NCBI GenBank assembly: GCA_030220185.1
Contig: JASPKZ010003415.1
Location: 264,501-328,500 of the forward strand
Direction: 5' to 3'
Length of the DNA: 64,000 bases
Source: Diploptera punctata
Taxonomy: Eukaryota > Arthropoda > Insecta > Blattodea > Blaberidae
This document shows, piece by piece, positions 42,872 to 52,896 of this stretch. The first letter of the stretch is position 1; every line of letters starts with the position of its first letter. Both the position numbers and the translations under genes were made by a program. The notes under the pieces are model-generated. The model saw only the letters and a list, made by a program, of their open reading frames with translations, was not told the origin of the DNA and did not search any database.

Positions 42872-42882
42872 TAATAATAACC
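42807..42882. repeat. (AAT)n microsatellite
   Basis: About 22 units with a few interruptions. Confidence 0.95.
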
Positions 42883-42894
42883 CCATACAAAGTA

Positions 42895-43460
42895 AAATCT
42901 GTCTCCAGAATAAAATTTTAGAGAGATATAATCAATTTAAATATCTTGGATATTATCTCTCTATCTGGGATGAAAAGGATATCCCTGAAAAAGTTACTAG
43001 TTATAATAAAAGTTTAGGAATTATTAATCAAGTTATGAAACCATCCCTTGTACAAAAAAACACCAGATTACGTTTATATAACAATTTGGCTAGACCAGTG
43101 TTGACCTATGGTAGTGAAGCATGGACACTAAAAAAACAACATGAAGCAGAATAACGGCTTGTGAAATGAGATTCATGCGCAGAACAGCGGGTTACACCAG
43201 ATGGGATCGGAAAGGAACACCGATATCTTAAAAGAATTGAAGACTACGCCAATTTTGGAATATATTAAACAGTACCAACTAAATTGGAAACACCATCTTG
43301 AAAGAATGAGTTCAAATCGGATCCCCAAAGCTGTTTATAATTATATACCAAGAGGACGAAGATCACTGGGCCGTCCTATGAAACGCTGGAGGGAAAATTT
43401 TCTATAGGATCGTAACAGGCCTTGGCCTAATACTTGGAGGAAGAAGAAGAAGAAGAAGAA
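42895..43460 (+). pseudogene. LINE C-terminal domain with GAA tail
   Basis: The + strand reads QFKYLGYYLSIWDEKDIPEK, LYNNLARPVLTYGSEAWTLK and, one frame over, IKQYQLNWKHHLERMSSNR then GRRSLGRPMKRW. This is the post-RT domain of a LINE whose 3' end is (GAA)n at 43438-43460. Frame breaks lie near 43152 and 43190. Confidence 0.8.
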
Positions 43461-43464
43461 AATA

Positions 43465-43520
43465 ATAATATTATTATTATTATTATTATATTATTATTAT
43501 ATATTATTATTAATTATAAT
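43465..43520. repeat. ATT-rich microsatellite
   Basis: It follows the GAA tail directly. Confidence 0.85.
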
Positions 43521-43920
43521 ACTGTTTTCAGTACGGTCCCGCTACATTCAACATCAACAGACTCGAGAAATTACTGCGTTTCAAATATTAGCAATATATA
43601 CTTTTTTCATTCTTAGCATTTAGTTAGTAGGACAATTGTTTTTCTTTTCTCTCTTCCAAACATTTTTATGAATATTTGTGGTACAAGAGTTTTAATTGAA
43701 ATAAATAACAATTCTCTGTTATTATATGAATTTGTTTCACATTCTAAAATAATTTGGGATGTAGAAACACCCCTGAAAATATTTTTTACAACCTCCATAT
43801 CTCACCTTGAGAAGTGAGAAGAAACTTTTATAATACGGTTTCTGCTAATTTATCTTCCTTTCTAAAATCAATTGGAATGATTTCATTTCAGTTTGATTTA
43901 TTATTTATTCATTCATTCAT
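43521..43920. other. Anonymous DNA
   Basis: It ends in a short ATTC repeat (43903-43930). Confidence 0.4.
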
Positions 43921-44110
43921 TCATTCATTAACCTGTAAGCCGCGAAGGTCTAGAGCTTATGATCCTTGTCTCGAGTCCCAAGGTTTGTCAGGTTGCAAAC
44001 CCCGGCAAAATAGATAGAAAAATCCGAGGGATAAGTCCTTCGGGAGGACTTCAGCCGTAGTCCCAGAGTCTGAACATTTTCGGTGCTCGTAAAAACCTCA
44101 ATGACTGAAA
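43921..44110 (+). mobile_element. SINE family zeta, decayed
   Basis: GTAAGCCGCGAAGGTCTAGA and GGTTGCAAACCCCGGC form a tRNA-like head with a mutated B box. The body CAGAGTCTGAACATTTTCGG and GTGCTCGTAAAAACC answers the copy at 57064-57282. Confidence 0.55.
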
Positions 44111-44655
44111 AAGAAATGCATGTGAGAAAATTTAAACCGATTTTCCATCAAAGTAATACTCTAGTTTTATACTTGACGTACCTCGTTGACCTCTAGTGTA
44201 TTGAAGAAAGAAGCGTAACTAACTTAAATCCAGTTAAGAAAAACTTGCCACTAAGGTAACACTCCGTGTGAGAGATGATTTTGTAAACAGAAGTTGTTTT
44301 AGTTGAGGACTACTCATATGCCTATACCAGGTACGGATTTTAAGATTTTAGCAATATTAATTGAGGCCTACACACTTTATTTCTTTAAAATCAATTATTC
44401 TCTTAGCCGCACAGGTACCGAAATTAGGGTTAAAAAGGTTGTTTAACGGGACATTTATTGTGCTACGCTATCATTTTTAACCCAGAATATGGTCGAGGTA
44501 ATATAAATTCCATATATGAGTAGGTTACAATTGTATACCACTGTCGGACGTTGCCATCTTATAAAATAGAATCAAAATAATAAAATTTATATTTTGCTCT
44601 AACCTTGGATAGATCATTGCCCCGTAATAAAGTAAATATACTAAATATTGATCCA
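44111..44655. other. Anonymous DNA
   Basis: No recognised features. Confidence 0.4.
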
Positions 44656-44706
44656 TATTTGGTTCGTCTTCACGGGCTTATAGGCCGTGGGCTGGTTGTC
44701 TTCTTA

Positions 44707-44748
44707 CTCGACGTTTCGTCTACTGCTGCGGTAGACCTCAATCAGGAG
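44707..44748 (-). ncRNA. Hammerhead-like motif, left arm
   Basis: Minus strand: CTC, CTGATTGA, stem II GTCTAC/GTAGAC (6 bp), GAAA, CGTC, GAG. Stem I is CTC/GAG (3 bp). The core has one extra T (CTGATTGA). The palindromic ACGT stem III fits dimer-type hammerheads. Confidence 0.5.
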
Positions 44749-44905
44749 ATACTGCGTTGCTCTCTGTGAAACTCCTCAACAGTCGGCTGCAGACTGGCTG
44801 GTGGTTGGAAACTGTCTCTCTTTTTTATAGCTAAAGAGAGACAGTTTCCAACCACCAGCCAGTCTGCAGCCGACTATTGAGGAGTTCACAGAGAGCACGC
44901 AGTAT

Positions 44906-44950
44906 CTCCTGATAGAGTTCTACCGCCAGCAGTAGACGAAACGTTTCGAG
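44906..44950 (+). ncRNA. Hammerhead-like motif, right arm
   Basis: CTC, CTGATAGA, stem II TCTAC/GTAGA, GAAA, CGTTTCGAG. It has the same one-base insertion in the core and a mutated stem III. Confidence 0.4.
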
Positions 44951-45059
44951 TAAGAAGAAAACCAGACCACGGCCTATAAGCCCGGAAAACGAACCAAATA
45001 TGGATCAAGACGCCGGCCGTGAAAGCCTACAATTAATATATACTAAATATTGTTTCTAG

Positions 45060-45134
45060 TTTAATTACATTTCCATTATTAATATACTTAGTTTAACACA
45101 TTCTATTATTATTACAGTTAATTTTTCATATTTC

Positions 45135-45175
<41 letters not shown>

Positions 45176-45666
45176 TTAATTTATCATATTTCTATTATTA
45201 TTGTATTTATCATATTTCTATTATTATTATATTTCATTGATTTATCTGTTTTTATTATATTTAACTTATCATAGTTCTATTATTACCATACAGGTATTTA
45301 ATTTTCACATATTCATATTATTATTATTATTATTTATTTATTCAAATTTCTATTTTTATTATTGTTATTATTATTATATTTAATTTGGCATATTTCTATT
45401 ATTATTATTATTAATTATTATTATTATATATTATTATATTTAATTTGGCATATTTCTATTATTATTGTTATTTTCGTATAAAATGTTTTTTTGTACATGA
45501 CATTTACATTATAACTTCTAATATAATTTTAACTCTTTAATAATTAGTATAGTGTATAGATATCTATACTGTAAACGTGTGTACTTGTAATTTATGTAGG
45601 TTGATTGGAAGTGAAGGTCTTATGGCCCTAACTCAGCCAGAATAAGTAAAACATTATTATTTATTA

Positions 45667-45713
<47 letters not shown>
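45060..45713. repeat. ATT-rich low-complexity region
   Basis: Repeated (TTA)n runs (45134-45172, 45318-45350, 45662-45713) interspersed with copies of a ~50-bp unit containing TTTAATTTGGCATATTTCTA / TTTAATTTATCATATTTCTA. This looks like a microsatellite that has grown a higher-order unit. Confidence 0.7.
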
Positions 45714-45935
45714 CTATGGACACCTCATAAGAATGGAAGAAGAGAGATTACCAAAGAAGATCCTTAATTGGAAAGCTAATGGAAGAAGTAGAAGTGGTAG
45801 ATCTAGAGAACGTTGGATAGGTGAAGTGAGGAGATGTATGGAAGGTAGAGATTTGAGAGAAGAAGTTGCTCTAGACTGGAACCTCTGGCGACAAATCACT
45901 TTGGGTTGAAGGAGAAACACTGTATTGTGGAATAT
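45712..45935 (+). pseudogene. LINE ORF2 C-terminus
   Basis: The + strand reads YYGHLIRMEEERLPKKILNW, RSGRSRERWIGEVRRCM and DWNLWRQITLG then a stop at 45907-45909. It is the GH-x-x-RM ... GR-x-R-x-RW ... W-x-x-R tail of a LINE, open for about 65 codons. It is flanked on both sides by ATT repeats. Confidence 0.75.
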
Positions 45936-45939
45936 TCGT

Positions 45940-45964
45940 AAAAATATTATTATTAGTATTATTA

Positions 45965-46024
<60 letters not shown>
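45940..46024. repeat. (ATT)n microsatellite
   Basis: Over 20 units after the LINE tail. Confidence 0.95.
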
Positions 46025-46026
<2 letters not shown>

Positions 46027-46613
46027 AATTCCATCGATGACAGGAGAAAAATGCCAGATACGTCATATAACAACCTGTTGGAAAAAGAATATTCTTATAA
46101 TTTATATAAAATAGTTTGAAGCACGAATAAGGAATGTTGGGAACATGTTCTAGATACGTCAGAGAGATGTGATATATTCACACAAGGAACAGTTGCAGCT
46201 TCATCGAACCTTAAAACCGAGTTGTTCGGCTCGTGTAAATTGCACAGAGCGGTCTATCGGAGCAGTAGCTTACGTAGTTCCTAACCTCAGACTTAACCTC
46301 TAACCCCGTACCATCACTCCAAATTTATGGTCTCCAGCCAAGATATAAACTTTACAGCAACTGCTGCACTTCTTGACATTAACTTCACGCACACATAACT
46401 TACCGAGTACAGTACTTTATTCACGATATTGTGTTGTCATAACATGGTCAAGAATAAAAAAAAAATAGCAGTTGTAGTTAATAACAATAAACATGAATTT
46501 ACAGTACTCATTTATCTTTATTCACGCGCATGCGTGTACGAGTGTGTGGATATGAAATAAGGTCCATCAATTAAATATAGCCACACAAATTTAGATAATA
46601 TACAAGCAAGTGA
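46025..46613. other. Anonymous DNA
   Basis: No recognised features. Confidence 0.4.
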
Positions 46614-47600
46614 CTAGCTATTGCCCGGCGTTAGCTGCTATGCCTAAATAAATGAAATTTGATTTTATGTTTAGTTGAATAACTAAAAAAATATAAATAA
46701 TTATAAATTTATATCGTAATTATTTTTAGATGGGTCCAAGGGTATGCATGCAGAATATAGTTTCCATTGCAAACACACAGCCTCTGCATATCAACTCCTT
46801 TCCCAACCTGCTCGAGGTGGACCTGCTAATCCGAGTAACCCTAATCAAGGTTGTGCTATAGAATCCCTTCGGCGATTTGGATCGGAGAACTTCTGGGAAG
46901 AGGGGGTCCTTTCTCTGGGATGATAAGAGACCCATGCTCGGGGAAACAGGGAAACAAGAGTAAAGTCCACAACGACAACTAATTTTTAATGGGGTTAGTA
47001 TATCCAGGAGCTGGACCTAAAGCTCCGAGGTGGCAGCCCCACCAATGGTCTACTCTGCATAGCATTGGTACCGCGATCAGAGGAAAACACATTACTCGTA
47101 TTCTTCACAATGGAAACTCGGACGGACTTAAACCAAAGACGACCTCAGCGTAGCATTAACGGAACAGGCAACTCTTGCCTAAACCAGGAAGTGAAGAAGA
47201 TTATTTTTAGATACCATGTGCTTGTTACTTGGAGTTGCCCTACCTATCCTGATCTTGGTATCAATGTGATGAGAGACAGATATGGTTATTGTGAGTTATC
47301 CTTAAAAGATAGACATATGCTGTAGCAAACTTTTAGATATTCAATTCTGTGTATAATACATATTATTCTGTGTATAACAATTTGGAGTATTTGTTATGGT
47401 TTACGCAGCGTAAGCTTTTAAGAGTCCAAAAAGCAACCTTTTAGTGCACTAACGCCTGCTTTTTTATCTCCGGCCCTATAATACTTACGGTAATACATTA
47501 TTTACGTTGTCTCAGAAAATTATCTACACGATAGAAATAACTCATTCAAATCAGTCAAGTAGTCATAAAAGACTGACAGATTCACACTCATTTTTATAGC
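46614..47600 (+). repeat. 'CCCGGCG' repeat split by a 468-bp insertion
   Basis: The left part is 46614-46731 (ATTGCCCGGCGTTAGCTGCT) and the right part 47200-47600 (TACCATGTGCTTGTTACTTG, CATATGCTGTAGC). The uninterrupted version at 53097-53113 shows the empty site. Confidence 0.75.
46732..47199 (-). mobile_element. 468-bp insertion with 13-bp target duplication, possible SINE or LINE 5' leader
   Basis: ATTATTTTTAGAT is duplicated at 46719-46731 and 47200-47212. The insert is GC-richer than its surroundings and has no long ORF. The minus strand contains GGTCCACCTCGAGCAGGTTG, GTCCAGCTCCTGG and GGTGGGGCTGCCACC. This composition resembles the GC-rich leader of the RTE-like element at 9480-9759, but I could not align them. 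Confidence 0.65.
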
Positions 47601-47611
47601 TATATGAAGAT

Positions 47612-47961
47612 CCATCCATCCATAGTAATTCTGCCCGAAGGCAGGTCCTTCATTGGACTCATATAATTCCATACTATGCTTGTAGCTTTACTAGGGAATT
47701 GTAGGAGGTAGCTTGCCATTGCTTTCCGCGCCGGTGAAGGATGATGAAGATGATGATAATGATGATAAGGATGGTGATGATGATCATGGCCATATGATTT
47801 CGGGGACCGTTTGGGCCTTAAAGTTTTCCTGGCATTTGTTTTACAGGTGAGGAAAAACTCCGATAAAAACCTCATCAAGAAAAACTACCCCGACCGGGGA
47901 TCGAAACCGGGCCGGCTGCGTGACAAGGCAGCACGCCACCTCGAGACCACAGCGGTGGACA
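47612..47961 (-). mobile_element. SINE family alpha, complete
   Basis: Near-duplication TATATGAAGAT (47601-47611) and TATATAAAGAT (47962-47972). Full head and tail with an expanded GATGAT block. Confidence 0.85.
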
Positions 47962-47979
47962 TATATAAAGATTGTAACA

Positions 47980-48060
<81 letters not shown>

Positions 48061-48062
48061 TT
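47980..48062. repeat. (AAT)n joined to (ATT)n
   Basis: AAT units to about 48028 switch to ATT units. Such a switch forms a perfect inverted repeat of about 35 bp. Confidence 0.9.
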
Positions 48063-48829
48063 TTTTATTTCAGAATTTATCTACATACAATGGTTTACCA
48101 TCACCCTCAAGTGTTTCACCTTCTACATTTGTAGCGGTCCTGATCATCCTCAATTCATGTCCCAGTTCACTAATACTCCTCCGCATTGCATCCATCCAAC
48201 CCTCTTTGGGTCTTCCCCTTCTACTCGTTCCTTATATACTCCATTCCAAAATATTATTACGAATTTGATCAGAGGGCATCCTCTTGAGATATCCGTACCA
48301 TCTTAATCGCCTTCCTTAAATTGATTGTAACATATTTTTTTTTAACATTCACAGTTTTCCTCCATCCATAGTAATTCTGCCCGAAGGCAGGTCCTTCACT
48401 GCAATCATAGCATTTTCATGCTATGCTTGCAGCTTAACTAGGGAATTGTAGGTGTGGTAGCTCCCGTTGATTTCCACACCGGTGAAGGATGATGATGATA
48501 ATGATAAGGATGATGATGGTCATATGATTTCGGGGACCGTTTGGGCCTTAAAGTTTTCCTGACATATGTCTTACAGGTGAGGAAAAACCCCGATAAAAAC
48601 CTCACCCAGAAAAACTGCTCCGACCGGGGATCGAACTCGGACCCGCTGCGTGACAAGGCAGCACGCTACCTCGAGACCACAGCGGTGGACTATAGTTTTC
48701 CTAATTTCATCATTTTATTTTTTTTAATCTGTACTTCCGCGATGATCTCCAGTAATACATCTCTGTTGATATGTTGCTAATAACTTGTTAGCTTGTCACC
48801 TTTTATTGTCCATGTATCTGAACAACAAC

Positions 48830-48830
<1 letters not shown>
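48063..48830 (-). mobile_element. LINE 3' part split by an alpha SINE
   Basis: Same family as 31085-32210: CATCCAACCCTCTTTGGGTC and TCTTGAGATATCCGTACCAT on the + strand answer the RPIEGW and LKRLRW region. It resumes at 48694 (TCATTTTATT, ATGTTGCTAATAACTTGTTA matching 31735-31755). Confidence 0.7.
48362..48693 (-). mobile_element. SINE family alpha, nested in the LINE
   Basis: 9-bp duplication AGTTTTCCT at 48353-48361 and 48694-48702. Full head and tail. Confidence 0.9.

Positions 48831-48895
<65 letters not shown>
48826..48895. repeat. (AAT)n microsatellite
   Basis: About 22 units. Confidence 0.95.
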
Positions 48896-48896
<1 letters not shown>

Positions 48897-48899
48897 TTA

Positions 48900-49139
48900 A
48901 CAAAATACTGTATTTGCTCCCGTAATTTGCGACTTTTTAACTGGCTTTGGCCACAGAAAAATGGAGGAGCGTAAAATATGCGGACTTTTTAAATTAGAGG
49001 GCCTCTCCTCAGTTATGTCAATATGTTCTTTACTCATTTCGGTAAAATGCCTATTAAAATTAATGATCTTGTCTGTAAAATCTCGTGGTAACTTTCGGCA
49101 CAATGTCGTTCTTCTATTTTTATGAATCGCCAAACTCAC
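48900..49139 (-). pseudogene. Pogo-type transposase, region after the CENP-B-like domain
   Basis: NRRTTLCRKLPRDFTDKIIN and FNRHFTEM fit the linker between the CENP-B-type DNA-binding domain and the catalytic domain (pattern RTTI-x-Q-(K/R)-LP-x-D). The DDE domain is absent. Confidence 0.6.
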
Positions 49140-49817
49140 CCTCTACTGGCCTTGAAATCTTCTATATTGTGAAAAATTATCAATTTCGTATGCACGTAGT
49201 TGTAACATGTCATGTGTAACTGCGATAACCAATGTTCCGCAAAAATAAATTAAAAGTTCATTTTGTACAGCGGGATATTTACCATTTTTAGGCCACGAAA
49301 TTCCCTATTGTTACTTATTGCTTTATTTAACGCGTCTTTTTGTTTCCTCCAATAATGCTTTTTGGATCCAAAAACTCCGAATTCTCTTTCTGCTGCACGA
49401 TTGCCCAATTGTTCCGCGAAACTTGTCACTTTCAATTGATATGATGCTGTGTAATAATTATATTTCTTTCCCATCTTGAAATATGATATAAATGCAAGTC
49501 CACATTAGAAGTCAATTGAAATACCAGTATTTACTTTTCTTAAAAAAACTTGTGTCTACCAAGGGCAAGAATTATTAAAGTAGCGGGTAATTGGGTTTCT
49601 TTGTGAAGCAGATAGTTCAATTGCTAGTAAATAACGTACATTGGAATGTAAATATTGATAATGGAATTATGGGAAGGAAAATCCCTACTGGACTGAAAAT
49701 AAAATGAACCTAACATATATGCGCAAAATACACAGAGCAAAATTAAATTAAAAATAATCCATTAAAAACAAGAGTGCGCAAAATACGCGGAGAAGCAAAT
49801 TTCGCGAACAAATACGG
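48908..49817 (-). mobile_element. Pogo/Tigger-like DNA transposon, internally deleted
   Basis: Bounded by TA (48906-48907) and TA (49818-49819). The imperfect TIRs are left CTGTATTTGCTCCCGTAATT and right (minus) CCGTATTTGTTCGCGAAATT. 910 bp, against an autonomous length of over 2 kb. It encodes two transposase pieces on the minus strand. Confidence 0.75.
49250..49474 (-). pseudogene. Pogo-type transposase, N-terminal helix-turn-helix
   Basis: MGKKYNYYTASYQLKVTSFA, EQLGNRAAEREFGVFG and WRKQKDALNKA form the Psq/brinker-like helix-turn-helix that opens pogo/Tigger transposases. The start Met at 49474 fits the family start. The open frame ends at a stop after about 74 codons. Confidence 0.75.
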
Positions 49818-49819
49818 TA

Positions 49820-50599
49820 CATCTAGTTCCGAGAAATCGTCTCGCTGTAAAGTCCGAATGGCTTGGGATACATACGACTAAAAGGGAAAAGTTAAACTGA
49901 TAAAAAGAAAAATTAATAATAATATATAATTATTGCTTTATATTACTTGCAGCGTTAAGACCTTGTCTACCATTCAACCAGATTAGATAAAATTTTATAC
50001 TGTCACAGGATGACACAGGGTTTTCCTTTCAGGTAAATAAATACATAGTTGTTATGTAAAATGTTTCCTTTCACTTTATTTTCTTCTCACAATTATCACT
50101 AAATCTTCAATTACAGTTTTATTTCACTTACTATTCTTCTTAGCAAGTTGATCAGATAACCACTTATCACACAATTACAGACACAGTAATTCCTCACAGT
50201 TAAGCTTACAATTAACCTCTCGCCATCAAACACAAGACTATCGCAGACTGACTACCTAAACTGACTGACTGGCCTTCCCCTCCGCTCTTTTATATATGCG
50301 GGTAGGAAAGCTCTAATAACAGATTCGAGCAACTTCGAAGCCCACAAACTTCTCTGGCTTCCGATATTTCTCAAAGGGGGAAGGAGACGGCGGTAGAAAC
50401 ACACTCGATACAATTCTGCCGGCTTGCAGGTGATCTAAATCACCAGGGACGACTCGCCCGCGCAATCCAAACACCGTTATGCGCGACACGTAACAATATA
50501 TTAGAAATGTAAAACAAATAAAAATAAAAATAAATTATCGCATTTTATGCCTACAAAATAATCACTATAAAAAAGTAATGTTTTCTAACTTATATTTGT
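49820..50599. other. Anonymous DNA with a GC-richer patch
   Basis: 50220-50500 is GC-richer (CTCGCCCGCGCAATCCAAAC) and could be an old element or a promoter-like patch. No gene signal. Confidence 0.4.
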
Positions 50600-50695
50600 G
50601 GCATATATCTGAAAAATATACAGTGTATCAAAACAGCTGTCATGAATATTGATTTAAATAAATATTTATGAAAAATCAATAAAACTTTGATAGTA
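50600..50695 (+). ncRNA. Hammerhead ribozyme relic, decayed
   Basis: CTGAAAA (50609-50615), stem II ATAC/GTAT, CAAAACAGCTGTC, and the trailing block ATGAAAAATCAATAAAACTT resemble the 21225 and 22965 motifs and their downstream DNA. Core G8 and G12 are lost. Confidence 0.45.
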
Positions 50696-51797
50696 TGACT
50701 TAATAAATAAAAGAAGTGTTACAAAAGGGCATAACTTAATGAGGCGTTATACAGTGGGTCTAAGTTAATACTGAAATAAAATAAATACAATCAGGACATA
50801 TTGATAATACAATTTATACATTTGTTACACACATAGGTAGGAAAAAGAAAACTAATTTATTTCCAAATAATAGAAAATATGATTGCATTAAGGTAGCAAA
50901 ATTGTGAACACATTGAGAATATAAGAAGTTGAGGTGTGAGTAGAGAGAGAGAGAGAAAGAGAGAGAGGGGGGGTGGATCCGAAAAAAATATATGGACTTG
51001 CATCTTGGACCCGGAGCTGGACGGGGATGGCTTCGAGCCTGGCGTGAGTAAAGTTTGTGTTTTGCAAAATAACTACAATTGTAAACTAATGCTTTTCACA
51101 TAAATTACTAATTATTTCATATAAAATGAGCATTAATAAATACATTATCGTAAATTACTAAGTTTCAAACATACAGCCGAAATACGTGAACTTCGAAATA
51201 TTTGTCTATATTAGATTCAAGAAATAAACGTGTTTAAATGAGTCATGTCTAAATTAAAATACGGTATCATTATGTTAATATATTAATCTAAATTAAGAAA
51301 ACAACACTCTCATCCTCTCTCTCCGGGATTTAGTTTGGTACCTTATTGCTTTTTGAACGGTGGTAAAACTATATTTATATGATGTTTTAGCTATTTATAA
51401 TTTTATTGCAGAGGTAATCTGTGTCAATATGAAGTTTACAGTTTAATTAAATGTTAATGTTTTGCTTAATATATGTCATCCCATTTAACTAAGGAAGTTA
51501 TCCATTTTTTTAATAAACCAGTAGCATGGCCGCTCGTAGGATGGCATTACCTTATATCCAAACCCTAGCTAAATCCAGAAGAAACCCATGATACAGAATT
51601 AAAACCACGCTACCTATATAAATCCTTCCATTCCTTTCCAAACATTTATGGCACGCTTAGCTGAGTTACAACAGAAAGTAATATGTTGATTTAGTGCAAA
51701 TTTAACTAGTATTAGCTAAAAGTAAAGAATAGAATAATTAAAGTGAAAACAAAACTACTAATGATATAGAAAGAAATACATTATTTGAATGAGAGAA
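50696..51797. other. Anonymous AT-rich DNA
   Basis: It contains a short GA repeat (50940-50968). No gene signal. Confidence 0.4.
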
Positions 51798-52190
51798 CTG
51801 TCCTCCGCTGTTGGCTCGAGGTAATGTTGCTGCTTCCTATGCAGCGGGGCCCGGGTTCGCCAAGTATAAGATTTTTTTCGTGGTTCATCCTCATCCGTAA
51901 GACAAATGTCAGGAACCTTTAAGGCCCAAACGCTCATCACCTGGCAATCTATATCATATTAGTCAAGTTTAGTGTGAAGTTTGACTGAATATTATGTGTC
52001 ATCTTACATGTTTGTGTTGCCTCGGAAGAGTCCCTGCATTGAACTTATAATTTATTCGGAAAGGCCTTCCATGTCCTTGTGAGGTCTAAAAGGTATGTGT
52101 ATGATCCAAAGTTTAAATTTCTGTCCCAATAGGACGTGTCACTGTAAGACTCGGGTAGTGTGGGGCATATAAACTCAGTCAATACTAGTA
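51798..52190 (+). mobile_element. SINE family delta
   Basis: The alpha-like head (GCTGTTGGCTCGAGGTAATG, GGGCCCGGGTTCGCC) is joined to another body: TTTGTGTTGCCTCGGAAGAG, GTATGTGTATGATCC and GTGTCACTGTAAGACTCGGG. The B box is damaged. Two other delta copies lie at 59640 and 60190. Confidence 0.7.
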
Positions 52191-52227
52191 AAATTCATAT
52201 CAAATTCCGTTGAGGTGAAGTCATATG

Positions 52228-52640
52228 ATGAAAGTTAAAAATTAAACTAACATGTAAAGATTGTAATAAATTTTATATTGGAAGGACAAGCAGAAATCTC
52301 AATACAATATACAAAGAACACCTAAAAGTTTTCATATACGCGGGTGATAAATCAAGCTATGCTAAACATCTCATTAACTCAGGTCATCGAATGAACACAA
52401 TTAAAAATACTCTCACGATAATCCACCGAGAAAACATTCCAGCTAGGATAAATATATTTGAAGACCTCGAAATTATAAAGCAAATAAACAACACCTCACT
52501 TCTTAATGAGAACGCACCCCAGTCAAACCCATTATACGAGATCGTCAAAAACAAGTCAGTTGCTGCTACAAACAGTTGGAGTATACATCACCGTACACAA
52601 CAACAACGAGTAGCGGAAGCTCAACCTGCAGAAGATGGAA
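52228..52640 (+). pseudogene. Penelope-like GIY-YIG endonuclease fragment
   Basis: The + strand reads LTCKDCNKFYIGRTSRNLNT, IYKEHLKVFIYAG, SSYAKHLINSGHRM then FEDLEIIKQINNTSLLNE. This is the full GIY-YIG module of Penelope-like elements: CxxC before the FYIG core, the R-x-x-x-H helix and the H-x-x-x-x-GH motif. A frame change lies near 52260. The RT part is not in this window. Confidence 0.85.
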
Positions 52641-52896
52641 GATAACTTCCGAAAGCGCTCCAGTTAATTTTATATACAATATTTTAACAAAGTTGAGGAC
52701 GACGGCACCAATCAACAGGTACAATTTAATATTTAACTTTCACCATATAAACATAGGTCTGCCTATGAGGCAAGAGGTTAATCTAAGGTGGAAAAGAAGA
52801 AGAAGACGAAAATGTGGTAAGGGGCTCTTAGAGTGTCTCACTGACAGGTTTCTATTCTCTTCAGGGAAAATGTAAAGAAATTGGGTTTATATTTAA

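Larger units (their letters stand above)
44656..45003. mobile_element. Foldback DNA: near-perfect ~165-bp inverted arms
   Basis: The arms start ATATTTGGTTCGTCTTCACG and end CGAACCAAATATGG. The core TTTTTTTATAGCT (44820-44831) is the loop, and GAGACAGTTTCCAACCACCA is repeated in inverse. Each arm holds a hammerhead-like motif: GTCTACCGCAGCAGTAGAC (stem II) followed by GAAACGTC, preceded by CTGATTGA or CTGATAGA, one base longer than the ideal CUGANGA. The flank ending GCCGGCCGTGAAAGCCTACA recurs at 58065. It looks like two head-to-head copies of one short retroelement terminus. Confidence 0.75.

Noticed and set aside
47811..48306. Frames of 107 and 128 codons with poly-Asn/Tyr or poly-Ile
   Set aside because: They read through an alpha SINE and an AAT/ATT microsatellite.
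45940..48895. CRISPR-like array of regular repeats
   Set aside because: The repeats are 3-bp microsatellites without spacers, in a eukaryotic genome.
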